A stretch of DNA of 52,924 nt from an uncultured Lactobacillus sp. (GCF_948948975.1 NZ_CARBVX010000015.1:1-52924), one strand, 5' to 3'; numbered from the stretch's first letter, positions 42,408-52,924 are shown. The notes: a model not told the origin generated them from the letters alone. A program made the numbers and translations.

Positions 42408-42436
42408 TTGACCGTTTTTTCTCGTTTAGCTATAAT
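42408..42436 (+). promoter_or_regulatory. Promoter of rpsU
   Basis: TTGACC (42408-42413), 17-base spacer, TATAAT (42431-42436): near-consensus, fitting a ribosomal protein gene. Confidence 0.88.
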
Positions 42437-42494
42437 TTAACTATATTGTTGTGGCACATATTTGTGTGCCAAGAAATGGAAGGAGGGATCTCAC

Positions 42495-42671
42495 ATGGCT
42501 AAGACAATCGTTCACGAAAACGAGTCTATTGATGATGCTCTTCGTCGTTTCAAACGTTCCGTTTCTAGAAGTGGTACCTTGCAAGAATACCGCAAGCGTG
42601 AATTCTACGAAAAACCAAGCGTTAAGAGAAAGTTAAAATCCGAAGCTGCTCGTAAGCGTAGACATTATTAA
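42495..42671 (+). CDS. rpsU: 30S ribosomal protein S21
   Basis: A 58-residue basic protein starting [24 protein letters not shown] sequence, with the conserved [13 protein letters not shown] and C-terminal RKRRHY. It belongs to the 30S subunit platform. Start at 42495 behind AAGGAGG; upstream frame extension is rejected. It has its own promoter and terminator, so it can be expressed apart from the following yqeY-phoH genes. Confidence 0.97.
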   Translation: MAKTIVHENESIDDALRRFKRSVSRSGTLQEYRKREFYEKPSVKRKLKSEAARKRRHY

Positions 42672-42675
42672 TATA

Positions 42676-42720
42676 GAAAAAGCTCCTGGTAGAAAAATCT
42701 TCTATCAAGAGCTTTTTTTA
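42676..42720 (+). terminator. Terminator after rpsU
   Basis: AAAAAGCTC...GGTAGAA and TTCTATC...GAGCTTTTTTT arms pair with a small internal bulge and a long T-run. Confidence 0.88.
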
Positions 42721-42777
42721 TATAAAAAGTTTAAAATAGACTGTGTAAGTTTTGATTAAAGAGGAGAATTAAATACA

Positions 42778-43221
42778 ATGTCACTAAATGATACTTTAAT
42801 GCAAGATATGAAAACAGCTATGAAAGCCAAAGATAAGGAAGCTTTAACTACAATTCGCTCGCTTAAGGCTGCAGTAATGAATTATAAAATTAAAGTGGGA
42901 CATGATCTAACTAGTGATGATGAATTAACAGTTTTGTCCAGCGCTCTTAAGCAACGTAAAGAATCTTTAGAAGAATTTACTAAGGCTGGCAGAGATGATT
43001 TAATTAATCAAACAAAGAATGAAATGAAATTAATTGAAGAATACATGCCAAAGCAAATGTCTAAGGAAGAACTTGAAGCAACTGTTGAAGAAACAATTAA
43101 AGAAGTTGGAGCAAGTTCTAAAAAAGACTTTGGTAAAGTTATGCAAGCATTAATGCCAAAAATTAAAGGTAAGGCTGATGGTAAAGCCGCTTCTTCAATT
43201 GTTGGTAAAAAGCTTAACTAA
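42778..43221 (+). CDS. YqeY/GatB-domain protein
   Basis: A 147-residue helical protein with the YqeY fold: N-terminal TLMQDMKTAMKAKDK and LRSLKAAVMNYKI-like helices, and a C-terminal GatB/YqeY tail (KDFGKVMQALMPKIKGKADGK) of the kind that contacts tRNA in GatB. Gene-level function is not established; it is often downstream of rpsU, as here. AGAGGAG site, 27 bases to phoH. Confidence 0.93.
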   Translation: MSLNDTLMQDMKTAMKAKDKEALTTIRSLKAAVMNYKIKVGHDLTSDDELTVLSSALKQRKESLEEFTKAGRDDLINQTKNEMKLIEEYMPKQMSKEELEATVEETIKEVGASSKKDFGKVMQALMPKIKGKADGKAASSIVGKKLN

Positions 43222-43248
43222 TAGCTTTTATTAGACGGAGGATTTTAA

Positions 43249-44208
43249 GTGGGACAAACTATAGAAGCAACATTTACACCAACTAAACCAGAAACAATCA
43301 TGAATTTAGTTGGAATTAACGATGCAAATTTGCGTTTAATTGAAGAATCTTATGATGTGCAGGTAACTGATACTGGTAGTGAAATCGAAGTAACCGGAGA
43401 AGAAAGCATTGTTAAGAAAATTATGCAAATTTTTACTGCTTTGGATAAGGTTGTTACCCGTGGAGTTACTATTACTGCAACTGATGTTGTTAGTGCAATT
43501 AAGATGGCAGATAAGGGAACTTTAGAATTTTTTGGAGAATTATATAATAAAATTCTAATTAGGGATGCGAAAGGTCGTCCAGTCCGCGTTAAGAATATGG
43601 GACAAAAACGCTATATCGAGGCTATTCAAAAATATGATGTCGTTTTTGGAATTGGGCCAGCTGGTACAGGAAAGACTTTCCTAGCCGTAGTTATGGCAAT
43701 TGCTGCCTTTAAAAAAGGAGAAGTGTCCCGGATTATTTTAACTAGGCCAGCAGTAGAAGCAGGCGAATCATTAGGATTTCTTCCAGGTGATTTAAAAGAA
43801 AAAGTTGATCCATATTTAAGACCAATCTATGATTCTTTATATGCTATTTTAGGTGTAGAACCAACCAACCGTTTAATGGAACGCGGGGTTATTGAAGTAG
43901 CTCCTCTAGCATATATGCGCGGTAGAACTTTGGATGATGCTTTTGTAATTCTAGACGAAGCACAAAATACAACACAGGCACAAATGAAGATGTTTTTAAC
44001 AAGATTAGGATTTAATTCTAAAATGGTTGTCAATGGGGACCAGACCCAAATTGACTTACCAGGAAAAGCAAAGAGTGGATTATTACAAGCTGAACATATT
44101 TTACAGAATATTGAGCAAGTAAAATTTATTAACTTTACTTTTAATGATGTTGTTCGTCATCCCGTTGTGGCCAAAATTGTTAGAGCATATGAAGAAGAGG
44201 GACACTAA
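43249..44208 (+). CDS. phoH: PhoH-like ATPase
   Basis: A 319-residue P-loop protein with a KH-like N-terminal region, Walker A GPAGTGKTFLA (about 137-147) and Walker B VILDEAQNTT (about 233-242). It belongs to the PhoH/YbeZ type tied to ribosome and RNA metabolism, consistent with ybeY directly after it (3-base gap). The start is GTG with GGAGG 9 bases upstream. Confidence 0.95.
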   Translation: MGQTIEATFTPTKPETIMNLVGINDANLRLIEESYDVQVTDTGSEIEVTGEESIVKKIMQIFTALDKVVTRGVTITATDVVSAIKMADKGTLEFFGELYNKILIRDAKGRPVRVKNMGQKRYIEAIQKYDVVFGIGPAGTGKTFLAVVMAIAAFKKGEVSRIILTRPAVEAGESLGFLPGDLKEKVDPYLRPIYDSLYAILGVEPTNRLMERGVIEVAPLAYMRGRTLDDAFVILDEAQNTTQAQMKMFLTRLGFNSKMVVNGDQTQIDLPGKAKSGLLQAEHILQNIEQVKFINFTFNDVVRHPVVAKIVRAYEEEGH

Positions 44209-44211
44209 GAG

Positions 44212-44739
44212 TTGAATAATTTAGATATTTCTTTTAATGATGAAGTTAATTTCTTAAAAGATAGCGATAAAGATTGGATTCCATGGATTAGCAACTTATT
44301 ATTATCAGCAAAAAAAGAAATTCATAAAGAGAATGCTCAAGAAATGAGTATTAACTTTGTTTCTTCCAAAAAAATCCATGAAATTAATAAAAAATACCGC
44401 GGTAAAGATCGTCCAACTGATGTAATCTCTTTTGCAATTGAAGATGGATTAGATGAAGACTTTATGAGTGCTTTTAGTGACGATCCTGATTTTGTAGAAG
44501 ATATTGGGGATTTATTTCTTTGCCCTGAAGTCATCAAAAGACATAGTGTAGAGTATGAAACTGGATTTAATCGGGAGTTTGGATATACACTAGTTCATGG
44601 ATACCTTCACTTAAATGGTTATGATCATATCGAAGATGATGAAGCCAAGGTTATGTTCGGTATCCAAGGTAAAGTTTTACGTGAATATGGACTTCCGCTT
44701 CATCCTGATCAAGAAAATCATGGAAAGCAAATTCACTAA
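44212..44739 (+). CDS. ybeY: Endoribonuclease YbeY (rRNA maturation factor)
   Basis: A 175-residue metalloprotein with the three-His zinc motif HGYLHLNGYDH (about 125-135) and the RGKDRPTDVISF motif (about 61-72). It acts in 16S rRNA 3' end maturation. The start is TTG 3 bases after phoH, with GAAGAGGG in the phoH end. Confidence 0.95.
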   Translation: MNNLDISFNDEVNFLKDSDKDWIPWISNLLLSAKKEIHKENAQEMSINFVSSKKIHEINKKYRGKDRPTDVISFAIEDGLDEDFMSAFSDDPDFVEDIGDLFLCPEVIKRHSVEYETGFNREFGYTLVHGYLHLNGYDHIEDDEAKVMFGIQGKVLREYGLPLHPDQENHGKQIH

Positions 44740-44763
44740 AACTTAAATAAAAAGGATGTAACA

Positions 44764-45675
44764 ATGATGGATGAAAAAAAAGACTTTAAATCAGGTTTTG
44801 TAGCTTTAATTGGTAGACCTAATGTGGGTAAATCAACTCTCTTGAATTATTTAGTAGGTCAAAAAGTGGCAATTATGTCACCACAACCACAAACCACTAG
44901 AAATAAAATTTCAGGTATTTATACTGATGATCAGGAGCAAATAGTTTTTATTGATACTCCTGGGATTCATAAGCCAAAAAATAAATTAGATGACTTTATG
45001 GATAAGTCAAGTTACTCTGCTTTAGATGAAGTAGATGTGGTTTTATTTATGGTTGAACCTGAACCAGCAGGTAAGGGAGACCAATATATTGCTGAACTTC
45101 TTAAGAAAATTAAAAAGCCTGTATTTTTAGTGATAAATAAGATTGATAAAGTCCACCCAGATGAGTTATTATCTATTATAGATTCATATAAGAATCTAGG
45201 CGATTTTGCTGAAATTGTTCCAATTTCTGCTTCACAAGGAAATAATGTTTCCGAGTTGATTAAAACAATTGCTAAATATTTGCCAGAAGGTCCACAATTT
45301 TATGATGCAGACCAATTGACTGACCGTCCAGAATATTTTATTGTAGCTGAATTAATTCGCGAGCAGGTTTTGAAGCTCACTCATGAAGAAGTTCCGCATG
45401 CTACGGCCGTGGTAGTTGACCGAATGCGGGATCATGAAGGTGGCAAGCTTCAAGTTGAGGCTACAATTTATGTTGAGCGTCCCGGTCAAAAGGGCATTAT
45501 TATCGGCAAGAAAGGTCAAATGTTGAAGCAGATTGGAATTGCTGCACGTCGGGAAATTGAAGCTTTATTAGGTGAAAAGGTTAATTTACGCCTATGGGTT
45601 AAGGTTCAAAAGAATTGGCGTTCTGATCCTGCCTTTCTTAAATCTATTGGCTACAACGCTAAGGAATTAAGATAG
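44764..45675 (+). CDS. era: GTPase Era
   Basis: A 303-residue GTPase with G1 GRPNVGKST (about 17-25), G3 DTPGIH (about 63), G4 NKID (about 124) and a C-terminal KH domain ([11 protein letters not shown], about 245-255) that binds the 3' end of 16S rRNA. The dgkA and cdd genes often found between ybeY and era in Bacilli are absent here. recO begins immediately at the next base. Confidence 0.97.
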   Translation: MMDEKKDFKSGFVALIGRPNVGKSTLLNYLVGQKVAIMSPQPQTTRNKISGIYTDDQEQIVFIDTPGIHKPKNKLDDFMDKSSYSALDEVDVVLFMVEPEPAGKGDQYIAELLKKIKKPVFLVINKIDKVHPDELLSIIDSYKNLGDFAEIVPISASQGNNVSELIKTIAKYLPEGPQFYDADQLTDRPEYFIVAELIREQVLKLTHEEVPHATAVVVDRMRDHEGGKLQVEATIYVERPGQKGIIIGKKGQMLKQIGIAARREIEALLGEKVNLRLWVKVQKNWRSDPAFLKSIGYNAKELR

Positions 45676-46428
45676 ATGGCACGTGAACTTTGTGAAGTTC
45701 AAGGATTAATTTTTAAAAGAAAAAAATATAAAGAAGCTGATGTTCTAACCAAGATCATGACTAAAGATCATGGTATTTTTACAATTGATGTAAGAGGAGC
45801 ACTGAGACCAAAGTCCAGATTAGGAGCTGCAACCCTTAACTTCTCTTATGGAAAGTATATTGTAAATACAAATTTGAAGGGAATCAGTACGCTGCGGACT
45901 TTCAAGGATGTAAAGCAGCTGGACCAGTTATATTTAGATTTAACTAAGAATGCGTATTCGAGTTATGTTTTAGACTTGCTTGACCATGCTTTTGTTGAGT
46001 ATAAAGATATTGGAAGTTTTTATGATTTGATTATGAAAGCGTTGCTGAAGATAAATTCTGGAGAAGATGCGGCAATTATTACCCAGATGGTACAACTGAA
46101 GTTGCTTAATGCATATGGAGTAGCGCCCCAATTAGATCGTTGTCTAATTTGTGGTAAAGTACAAGGTGTGTTTGACTACTCGATGGAATTAGGTGGAATT
46201 ATTTGTAGTGATCACTTTAATAGTGTCAGTCAAAGGATGCATCTAGATCCTAAAGTAGTAGCCTTGATTCGTACTCTAGCTTTAGTTGATATTGATCGTT
46301 TAGGGAAAATAAAAATTAATCCGCAATTAAAAAAGGACTCTGGCAAGGTGATCGATCGGATGTACGTTAACTATCTGGATCTTAATTTAAAAACTAAAAA
46401 ATTTCTTGATGAATTGGCGCTTTTTTAG
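45676..46428 (+). CDS. recO: DNA repair protein RecO
   Basis: A 250-residue recombination mediator: N-terminal OB fold ([37 protein letters not shown]), helical middle and a zinc-type Cys motif (CLICGK, then CSDHF). Works with RecR and RecF to load RecA on gaps. The start ATG directly follows the era stop, with no separate promoter. Confidence 0.94.
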   Translation: MARELCEVQGLIFKRKKYKEADVLTKIMTKDHGIFTIDVRGALRPKSRLGAATLNFSYGKYIVNTNLKGISTLRTFKDVKQLDQLYLDLTKNAYSSYVLDLLDHAFVEYKDIGSFYDLIMKALLKINSGEDAAIITQMVQLKLLNAYGVAPQLDRCLICGKVQGVFDYSMELGGIICSDHFNSVSQRMHLDPKVVALIRTLALVDIDRLGKIKINPQLKKDSGKVIDRMYVNYLDLNLKTKKFLDELALF

Positions 46429-46451
46429 CTGTTGACTTTTTATATTCGTTT

Positions 46452-46487
46452 AAAGACTAGTGAGGTTTTCTTACTAGTCTTTTTTTA
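46452..46487 (+). terminator. Terminator after recO
   Basis: AAAGACTAGT and ACTAGTCTTTTTTT form a 10-bp stem with seven T. Confidence 0.92.
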
Positions 46488-46513
46488 TAAAAGATGATAA
46501 AATAGATACGTAT

Positions 46514-46695
46514 TTTGACAACTATAAAGGAATAGAAAAGTACCAATACAGCGAGTGCAGACTGGTGGAAGTGCATTTGGGAAAAGGCACCTTTTAGTCA
46601 AAGTTGTTAATTAAGGGCAGGAAGAATATTTTCCTGAATTAGGGTGGAACCGCGAAGTAAATCGTCCCTATGCAATTTTTGCATAGGCTTTTTTT
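46514..46695 (+). promoter_or_regulatory. T-box leader of glyQS with glycine (GGC) specifier
   Basis: Stem I base pairs ACAACTATAAAGG (from 46518) with CCTTTTAGT and AGTTGT (46591-46608). The specifier is GGC (46586-46588), followed by A before the helix. T-box sequence AGGGTGGAACCGCG (46641-46654): TGGA complements the UCCA end expected for tRNA-Gly. The terminator is CCTATGC/GCATAGG plus seven T (46667-46695). It is a short leader, like the known glyQS type. Confidence 0.94.
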
Positions 46696-46722
46696 ATGCC
46701 TATGTTGTGAGGAGAGAGATAA

Positions 46723-47640
46723 ATGTCAGAGAAACTGAATATCCAGGATATGATTTTTAAATTGGAACAGTTCTGGGCCTCTAAAGGTTGTATGATTATG
46801 CCTTCATATGATGAACAAAAAGGTGCCGGGACAATGAGTCCATATACATTTTTACGTGCTGTTGGACCAGAACCTTGGGCAGCTTGTTATGTTGAACCTT
46901 CAAGAAGACCTGCCGATGGTCGATATGGTGATAACCCTAATCGTTTATACCAACACCACCAATTCCAAGTAGTTATTAAGCCTGCACCAAAAGACATTCA
47001 ACAATACTATTTAGATAGTTTAAGAGTATTAGGTATTGAACCTCTTGAACACGATATTCGATTTGTTGAAGATAACTGGGCAAACCCATCTATGGGTTGT
47101 GCCGGTGTTGGTTGGGAAGTATGGCTTGATGGAATGGAAGTTTCTCAATTTACTTACTTCCAAGTAGTTGGGGAACTTGATGTTAAACCAACTATGAGTG
47201 AAATTACTTATGGTGTAGAACGTCTTGCTTCTTATATTCAAGATGTAAACTCAGTCTTTGATCTTGAATGGGGCGATGGAGTTAAGTATCGTGATATCTT
47301 TAAGCAACCAGAATATGAACATTCTAAGTATGCTTTTGAAGAAAGTGATCAAGAACAATTACTTAAGTTCTTTGATATTTACGAAGCTACTGCTAAGCGC
47401 TTGTTAAGTCAAAATCTAATTCATCCAGCTTATGATTACATCTTAAAATGTAGTCATACCTTTAACTTGCTTGATGCACGCGGTGCAGTTTCAGTTACTG
47501 AAAGAGCGGGTTACTTATCAAGAATTAGAAACTTAGCTCATCTTGCTGCTAAGGGATTTGTTGAAGAGCGTGAAAAACGTGGCTTCCCATTATTAAAGCA
47601 CCAAGAAGAAACTAAGAAAGCGGGGCAAAACAATGACTAA
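46723..47640 (+). CDS. glyQ: Glycyl-tRNA synthetase alpha subunit
   Basis: The 305-residue catalytic subunit of the bacterial tetrameric enzyme. Start ATG has GAGGAGAG upstream. Typical sequence: FWASKGC near the start, [15 protein letters not shown] motif and a [18 protein letters not shown] segment. It overlaps glyS by 8 bases. Confidence 0.97.
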   Translation: MSEKLNIQDMIFKLEQFWASKGCMIMPSYDEQKGAGTMSPYTFLRAVGPEPWAACYVEPSRRPADGRYGDNPNRLYQHHQFQVVIKPAPKDIQQYYLDSLRVLGIEPLEHDIRFVEDNWANPSMGCAGVGWEVWLDGMEVSQFTYFQVVGELDVKPTMSEITYGVERLASYIQDVNSVFDLEWGDGVKYRDIFKQPEYEHSKYAFEESDQEQLLKFFDIYEATAKRLLSQNLIHPAYDYILKCSHTFNLLDARGAVSVTERAGYLSRIRNLAHLAAKGFVEEREKRGFPLLKHQEETKKAGQNND

Positions 47641-49705
47641 AGATTATTTATTTGAAATTGGCACTGAAGAAATGCCAGCTCACGTTGTTTCTAAAAGTGT
47701 TAAGCAATTAGCTGATCGTACTAAAAAGTATTTAAAGGAAAATGGGTTATCCTTTAAAGATATTAAGACTTATTCAACTCCACGTCGTTTAACGATTTTA
47801 GTTGAAGATTTAGCTGAAAAACAAGAAGATATTGATGAAGTGAAAAAGGGCCCAGCTAAGAAGATTGCGCAAGATAAAGACGGCAATTGGACAAAAGCTG
47901 CTCAAGGATTTGTCCGTGGTCAAGGGATGACTACTGATGACATTTACTTTGAAGAGCTTAAGGGCACTGAATATGCCTATGTTCATGTTCAAAAAGAAGG
48001 TAAAAAAGCTTCTGATATCTTAATGGGAATGAGTGATATTGTTAAAGCAATGACTTTCCCAACTAAGATGCGCTGGGGTAGCTACGACTTCGAATTTGTT
48101 CGTCCAATTCATTGGATGGTTTCTTTACTTGGTAGTGAAGTAGTGCCAGTTAAGTTACTAGATGTAGTAGCTGGTCGTAAAACTCAAGGTCATCGTTTCT
48201 TAGGCGACAGTGTAGTATTAGCTAACGCTGATGATTATGAAGAAGCATTAAAGAGCCAATACGTAATTGCTAATGCTGATGAACGTAAGGGTATGATTCT
48301 TAACCAAATTCAAGAACTTGTTGCTCAACATAACTGGAAAGTTAATATTGACAAGGGTTTACTTGAAGAAGTTACTAATTTGGTTGAATATCCAACCGTA
48401 TTTGCTGGTTCTTTTGATGAAAAATACTTGAACATCCCTGATGAAGTATTAATTACTTCAATGAAGGATAATCAAAGATATTTTGAAGTCTATGATGAAA
48501 ACGGCAAATTAATTAATCACTTCATTTCAGTTAGAAATGGAAATAGTGAATACTTAGACAATGTCATCGCTGGTAATGAAAAAGTTCTTGTTGCTCGTTT
48601 AGATGATGCACAATTCTTCTATGATGAAGATAAGAAGTACCCATTAGCTCACTTCGTTGATAAGCTTAAGAATGTTTCTTTCCATGATAAGATTGGTTCA
48701 GTAGCTGAACATATGGCACGTGTTCAAATTATTGGTGATTACCTTGGTAAGAAGTTTAATGTTTCAGATACTGAAATGAAAGACTTTGACCGAGTTAGTG
48801 ATATCTACAAATTTGACCTTGTTACTTCAATGGTTGGTGAATTCGCTGAATTACAAGGTGTCATGGGAATGCACTATGCCCGCTTAATTGGTGAAGATGA
48901 AAATGTTAGTGTAGCAATTAAAGAAAGTTATATGCCAACTAGTGCTGAAGGTGAATTACCAACTACTACTGTAGGTTCTTTACTTTCAATTGCAGATAAA
49001 CTTGATACAATCATTTCCTTCTTCGGTGCAGGTATGATCCCATCCTCATCTAATGATCCATATGCATTAAGAAGAAATGCATACGGAATTGTAAGAATCT
49101 TATTAAACGAAGGTTGGTCACTTCCTATTAAAGATGTTTTACCAGAATTAATTCAATTACTATCAGGTAAGACCGCAGCTAAGCTACCTAAGGATGCTGA
49201 AGCTGAAAATGAAATTGCCGACTTTATTCGTGATCGTGTAAAGCAACAATTACAAGTTGAAAAATATGACTATGATGTAATTGATGCTGTTCTTGCATCT
49301 AGTCAACAAGATCCAATTCAAATTTTGGCTGCTGCTAAGACTCTGCAAATGCATCATGATGACGCTGACTTTAAACCAGTAGTTGAAAGTTTGACTAGAA
49401 TTACTAATATTTTGAAGAAAGCAAAATATAGAAATGCTAATAACATTGATGAAAGTCTTTTCCAAGATGTTAGTGAAGAAGAATTATATGTTGGCGTAAA
49501 TGTATTAGAAGAAAATAATGATTTGAGTATTGCCGATCTTTATAAAGGTTTTGTAGAATTACAACCTGTAATTAATAATTACTTTGAAAGTAATATGATT
49601 CTTGATAAGGATGAAAAGGTAAAGAATAATCGTTTGGCTCAATTATTAAAGGTTAATAATTTAGCTGATCGAATGGGTGACTTAAGTAAATTAGTAATTA
49701 AATAA
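47633..49705 (+). CDS. glyS: Glycyl-tRNA synthetase beta subunit
   Basis: The 690-residue tRNA-binding subunit: N-terminal [24 protein letters not shown] and C-terminal DALR-like region. Start ATG lies in the glyQ end behind GGGG. The alpha2beta2 enzyme pair is the standard lactobacillar form. Followed by dnaG with 20 bases between. Confidence 0.97.
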   Translation: MTKDYLFEIGTEEMPAHVVSKSVKQLADRTKKYLKENGLSFKDIKTYSTPRRLTILVEDLAEKQEDIDEVKKGPAKKIAQDKDGNWTKAAQGFVRGQGMTTDDIYFEELKGTEYAYVHVQKEGKKASDILMGMSDIVKAMTFPTKMRWGSYDFEFVRPIHWMVSLLGSEVVPVKLLDVVAGRKTQGHRFLGDSVVLANADDYEEALKSQYVIANADERKGMILNQIQELVAQHNWKVNIDKGLLEEVTNLVEYPTVFAGSFDEKYLNIPDEVLITSMKDNQRYFEVYDENGKLINHFISVRNGNSEYLDNVIAGNEKVLVARLDDAQFFYDEDKKYPLAHFVDKLKNVSFHDKIGSVAEHMARVQIIGDYLGKKFNVSDTEMKDFDRVSDIYKFDLVTSMVGEFAELQGVMGMHYARLIGEDENVSVAIKESYMPTSAEGELPTTTVGSLLSIADKLDTIISFFGAGMIPSSSNDPYALRRNAYGIVRILLNEGWSLPIKDVLPELIQLLSGKTAAKLPKDAEAENEIADFIRDRVKQQLQVEKYDYDVIDAVLASSQQDPIQILAAAKTLQMHHDDADFKPVVESLTRITNILKKAKYRNANNIDESLFQDVSEEELYVGVNVLEENNDLSIADLYKGFVELQPVINNYFESNMILDKDEKVKNNRLAQLLKVNNLADRMGDLSKLVIK

Positions 49706-49728
49706 TAATTGATTGGGATGATCCATTG

Positions 49729-51540
49729 ATGGCAGGACGTATTCCTGAACAATTTATCGATGAAGTTAGAAACTCGATCGATATTGTGGATGTAATAAGT
49801 CAATATGTCTCTTTAGAAAAAAAAGGTAAGGATTATTTAGGACTTTGCCCTTTCCATCAAGAAAAAACGCCTTCGTTTACCGTTAATGAAGGAAAGCAGT
49901 TTTTTAAATGCTTTGGATGTGGTAAAGGTGGAAACGTATTTAAATTCTTAATGTATCAGGATCATCTGACTTTTCCTGAAAGTGTAAGAAAAGTTGCTGA
50001 ATTAGCTCATCTTCATATGCCAGATGGCTATGGTGAAGCAGTAAAGCCAATTAGCCCGTTAAAGAAGATGTATCGACAGGCAACAGAATTTTACCAGCAT
50101 ATTTTGCTCACAACTAAAGTTGGTGAAAGAGCACTTGAATATGCTCAAAAACGTGAATTAACTAATGATCTATTAGAGCATTTTAAGGTGGGCTATGCGC
50201 CTGATAACGATACAATTTTGTTAACTTATCTTCGCCAAGAAGGTTATACAGATGCTGAGCTGCGAGAAAGTGGTTTATTTGTAGAGTCACAAGATGGACA
50301 ATTATTTGATCGTTTTCGTGATCGATTAATGTTTCCATTAGGGGATGAATCAGGTTATACAGTAGGATTTTCTGGGCGACGAATTAGTAATGATAAAACT
50401 ATTGCTAAATATATGAATAGTCCAGAAACAAAGATTTTTAATAAATCTAAATTACTGTTTCACTTTGCTGAAGCAAAAAAAGCGGCAAGAAGTGAAAAAC
50501 ATTTGATTCTTTACGAAGGATATATGGATGTAATTGCTGCTTATAAGGCTGGTATTCAGTCTGGTGTTGCTTCGATGGGAACAAGCTTAACCACGGAACA
50601 AGTATATATGCTGAGACGAATCACTCCCAATATCTTAATTAACTATGATGGAGATGCGCCCGGCATTCATGCTGCTGAAAGAGCAACGAAGTTATTTGGG
50701 CAAGTACAGGGATTCAACTTAGGAATAATTGTTTTACCCGAAAATCTCGATCCGGATGAGTATGTAAAGAAATATGGAGTAGAAAAGTATCAAGCTGAGG
50801 TAGCTGGTGCACTTAGCTCAATGGATTTTCTACTTGAAAGATTGGCTAATCAATATAATTTACATAATGATCGAGAGAAGCTAGGATATATTACGGCTAG
50901 TGTACAGATGATTGCTGGCCTAAATGATCCAGTTGCGGCAGATTTGTATCTTGATAAATTAGCACGTCAAACTGGAGTTACTCGTGAATCATTAAAAGTA
51001 ACTTTTGTGCGTGAAAGACGTAAATTACAGCGTGCAAGGAATCATCAGCAAACTTATCAAGCTCCTAAATCACTTCCAATAGATCAGCCTACTGAGCCGA
51101 AAGAAGAGCAAGCAGGGACTGACCTTGAGACAAGAAATCCTGCTCTTGATCGCCTGCTTTACCTATTTATACATAGTGATGAAGCAAGGGATTACTTATT
51201 GAGTCAGCAATTCTTGTTTCCCGATGAACGTTATGCAAAATTAGCAGAATTTTGGTTAAAGTATCACCAGACTCATGAAGAGGCAGAGGTTACTGGCTTC
51301 ATTGATTTTATTCCTGAAGAACTTCAAGGTATAATTATTAATATGGAGATGATTTCAATGCCTCCAGATTATTCTAAGCGCGAATTAGATGATCAATTGC
51401 GGGCATTGGAAAAAAGTAAGATTGATCGGCAATTAAATGATTTGCTTAATCAATTGAAGGATGCTCAAAGAAAACAAGATAATAGTTTAGAGCTTGAAAT
51501 AGCGCAAAAAGTAATTGCGTTAAGAAGAAAGAAGTTTTAG
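49729..51540 (+). CDS. dnaG: DNA primase
   Basis: Synthesises RNA primers for lagging-strand replication. 603 residues from ATG 49729; TTG 49726 is an alternative. CHC2 zinc finger (CPFHQEKTPSF ... CFGCGKGG, about 39-66), TOPRIM domain with EGYMD (about 265-269) and the catalytic DGD in NYDGDAPG (about 305-312), then a helicase-binding C-terminal part after a linker near 440. Part of the conserved dnaG-rpoD pair. Confidence 0.96.
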   Translation: MAGRIPEQFIDEVRNSIDIVDVISQYVSLEKKGKDYLGLCPFHQEKTPSFTVNEGKQFFKCFGCGKGGNVFKFLMYQDHLTFPESVRKVAELAHLHMPDGYGEAVKPISPLKKMYRQATEFYQHILLTTKVGERALEYAQKRELTNDLLEHFKVGYAPDNDTILLTYLRQEGYTDAELRESGLFVESQDGQLFDRFRDRLMFPLGDESGYTVGFSGRRISNDKTIAKYMNSPETKIFNKSKLLFHFAEAKKAARSEKHLILYEGYMDVIAAYKAGIQSGVASMGTSLTTEQVYMLRRITPNILINYDGDAPGIHAAERATKLFGQVQGFNLGIIVLPENLDPDEYVKKYGVEKYQAEVAGALSSMDFLLERLANQYNLHNDREKLGYITASVQMIAGLNDPVAADLYLDKLARQTGVTRESLKVTFVRERRKLQRARNHQQTYQAPKSLPIDQPTEPKEEQAGTDLETRNPALDRLLYLFIHSDEARDYLLSQQFLFPDERYAKLAEFWLKYHQTHEEAEVTGFIDFIPEELQGIIINMEMISMPPDYSKRELDDQLRALEKSKIDRQLNDLLNQLKDAQRKQDNSLELEIAQKVIALRRKKF

Positions 51541-51555
51541 AGGGGGCTTTTTTAC

Positions 51556-52674
51556 ATGGCAGAGAGTAAGACTACCAAAGAAACAACAATGACACTTGAT
51601 AAAAAGGTCAAGGAAGTTGTTAAGGAAGTTAAAAAAGACAAACAAATTACTGAAAAAGAATTTACTGCTCAACTAATTAAGCCATATGATCTTCAAGGAA
51701 AAGCGGTAGATCAACTAGTTCAAGAATTTGAAGACAAGGGAATTAGTGTTGTTGATGAAAATGGTGAACCTTCAAAATTAGCTTTAAAGAAGCAAAAAGA
51801 CGTTGAGAAGGCTGAATTAAAAGATATGTCAGCACCTTCAAGCGTAAGAATGAATGATCCAGTCCGGATGTATTTGAAGGAAATTGGACGTGTTTCATTA
51901 TTAAATGCCGATCAAGAAATTGCCTTAGCTAAGAGAATTGAATCAGGCGATGAGGAAGCTAAGCAAGAATTGGCTGAAGCTAACTTACGTTTGGTAGTTT
52001 CTATAGCTAAACGTTATGTTGGTCGTGGTATGTCCTTCTTAGATTTAATTCAAGAAGGTAACATGGGCTTGATGAAGGCCGTTGACAAATTCGACTATCG
52101 CTTAGGATTTAAGTTTTCAACTTATGCAACTTGGTGGATTAGACAAGCAATTACTCGTGCAATTGCCGACCAAGCTAGAACAATCCGTATTCCAGTTCAC
52201 ATGGTTGAAACAATTAATAAGTTGATTAGAATTCAAAGACAACTTTTGCAAGATTTGGGAAGAGAACCAACTCCAGAAGAAATTGGTGCCGAAATGGATA
52301 TGCCAACTGATAAGGTTCGTGAAATCTTGAAGATTGCACAAGAACCCGTATCTCTTGAAACACCAATTGGTGAGGAAGATGATTCTCACCTAGGTGACTT
52401 TATTGAAGATAAAGACGCAACTAGTCCTGAACAACATGCGTCATATGAATTGTTAAAAGAACAACTTGAAGAAGTACTCGATACTTTAACTGATCGTGAA
52501 GAGAATGTTTTACGTTTACGTTTTGGTCTTGATGATGGACGTACTCGTACTCTAGAAGAAGTTGGTAAAGTATTTGGAGTAACCCGTGAACGTATCAGAC
52601 AGATTGAAGCTAAGGCTTTACGTAAACTACGTCACCCAAGCCGTTCAAATCAATTAAAGGACTTCTTAGATTAA
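51556..52674 (+). CDS. rpoD: Primary sigma factor (sigma-70, RpoD/SigA)
   Basis: A 372-residue vegetative sigma factor. Short region 1.1-like N terminus rich in Lys; region 1.2 [13 protein letters not shown] (about 98-110); region 2.4 [17 protein letters not shown] (about 192-208); region 4.2 [17 protein letters not shown] (about 342-358). Sixteen bases after dnaG, AGAGGGGG site. ATG at 51589 is an alternative start without a good site. Confidence 0.98.
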   Translation: MAESKTTKETTMTLDKKVKEVVKEVKKDKQITEKEFTAQLIKPYDLQGKAVDQLVQEFEDKGISVVDENGEPSKLALKKQKDVEKAELKDMSAPSSVRMNDPVRMYLKEIGRVSLLNADQEIALAKRIESGDEEAKQELAEANLRLVVSIAKRYVGRGMSFLDLIQEGNMGLMKAVDKFDYRLGFKFSTYATWWIRQAITRAIADQARTIRIPVHMVETINKLIRIQRQLLQDLGREPTPEEIGAEMDMPTDKVREILKIAQEPVSLETPIGEEDDSHLGDFIEDKDATSPEQHASYELLKEQLEEVLDTLTDREENVLRLRFGLDDGRTRTLEEVGKVFGVTRERIRQIEAKALRKLRHPSRSNQLKDFLD

Positions 52675-52691
52675 TAGAAGAATTAAGTATG

Positions 52692-52733
52692 AAAAACCTT
52701 GTGGTAATAGCAATATTGCCACAAGGTTTTTTA
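52692..52733 (+). terminator. Terminator after rpoD
   Basis: AAAACCTTGTGG and CCACAAGGTTTTTT form a 12-bp stem with a T-run. Confidence 0.95.
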
Positions 52734-52782
52734 CTATAACAAAAATGAATACTACTATATAAGAAAATAATGCACTTATCTA

Positions 52783-52811
52783 TTGCAACTGATTTAAAGT
52801 AAGTCTATAAT
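52783..52811 (+). promoter_or_regulatory. Promoter of the last, truncated gene
   Basis: TTGCAA (52783-52788), 17-base spacer, perfect TATAAT (52806-52811). Confidence 0.85.
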
Positions 52812-52847
52812 ACTACCAGTTACTTATTTTTGGAAAGAAGGGAAAAT

Positions 52848-52924
52848 ATGAGTTGGGCAATTATTCAGCAAAGTTTGCCACAATTTGTCAAAGGCTTCCA
52901 GGTAACAGTCTGGATGTCCTTTGT
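52848..52924 (+). CDS. Amino-acid ABC transporter permease (5' part only)
   Basis: The window ends 25 codons into this gene. It starts at ATG with GAAGGG upstream and reads MSWAIIQQSLPQFVKGFQV then TVWMSF. This is the typical opening of His/Glu/Gln/Arg-type polar amino-acid ABC permeases, where a first amphipathic stretch leads into a GxxxTxxxS helix. The call rests on 25 residues. Confidence 0.6.
   Translation, partial: MSWAIIQQSLPQFVKGFQVTVWMSF

Noticed and set aside
1..52924. CRISPR array.
   Set aside because: No regularly spaced repeats of 25-40 bases and no cas-like genes were found.
1..52924. Insertion sequences or transposase genes.
   Set aside because: No transposase motifs or long terminal inverted repeats seen; mobility signals are limited to the phage-like parts.

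Overview
The window looks like a chromosomal segment of a low-GC Lactobacillus of the johnsonii/gasseri group. The evidence is the conjugated bile salt hydrolase at 7912-8892, whose sequence I recognise as the gasseri/johnsonii type, the LLH-family phage holin plus GH25 endolysin of Lactobacillus prophages, three T-box leaders, and AT-rich codon use. No rRNA or tRNA gene was seen. Species level is inference.

Layout. 1-2330 is the right end of a prophage: small late proteins, two holin-like membrane proteins and the endolysin, closed by a terminator. 2500-3500 is a post-lysis accessory zone with four short ORFs and arm-like short repeats that suggest the attachment region. 3700-9331 is core and host-adaptation chromosome: PAP2 phosphatase, enolase, a broken SemiSWEET sugar transporter, an asymmetric ABC-F ATPase, bile salt hydrolase and an XRE regulator. 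9561-11098 (minus) encodes a secreted nuclease with a membrane-anchored coiled-coil sunset-domain partner. 11178-14129 is a T-box-controlled methionine ABC transporter. 14267-18067 holds fumarase, a soluble fumarate reductase flavoprotein and a malate/lactate dehydrogenase family enzyme with an arginine at the specificity position. Together these could form a reductive oxaloacetate-malate-fumarate-succinate branch. The last gene has a cre-like site over its promoter.

18176-26588 holds a ThrE-type exporter, asparaginase, a cation P-type ATPase and a tandem pair of GT-C/YfhO-like membrane proteins preceded by a short overlapping ORF. 26659-34712 holds a tRNA deacylase, prmA, relA-dtd and a T-box hisS-aspS operon. 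The T-box specifier reads GACAC, which in register is an Asp codon overlapping a His codon. 34790-41430 holds an aminotransferase, msrB, an SGNH hydrolase, a second copy of the phage-side small protein gene (141 bp near-identical), msrA, YitT, and L-serine dehydratase genes overlapping a SufT-like Fe-S assembly gene. 41502-52674 is housekeeping: a PEP-synthase/PPDK regulatory kinase, rpsU-yqeY-phoH-ybeY-era-recO and T-box glyQ-glyS-dnaG-rpoD. The window ends inside an amino-acid ABC permease.

The best candidates for something under-described are the GACAC T-box of hisS-aspS, the metQ leader that shows a second copy of the T-box sequence in a hairpin loop, the putative malate dehydrogenase making a reductive TCA branch, the sda-SufT coupling, and the duplicated mobile small gene with arm-like repeats nearby.
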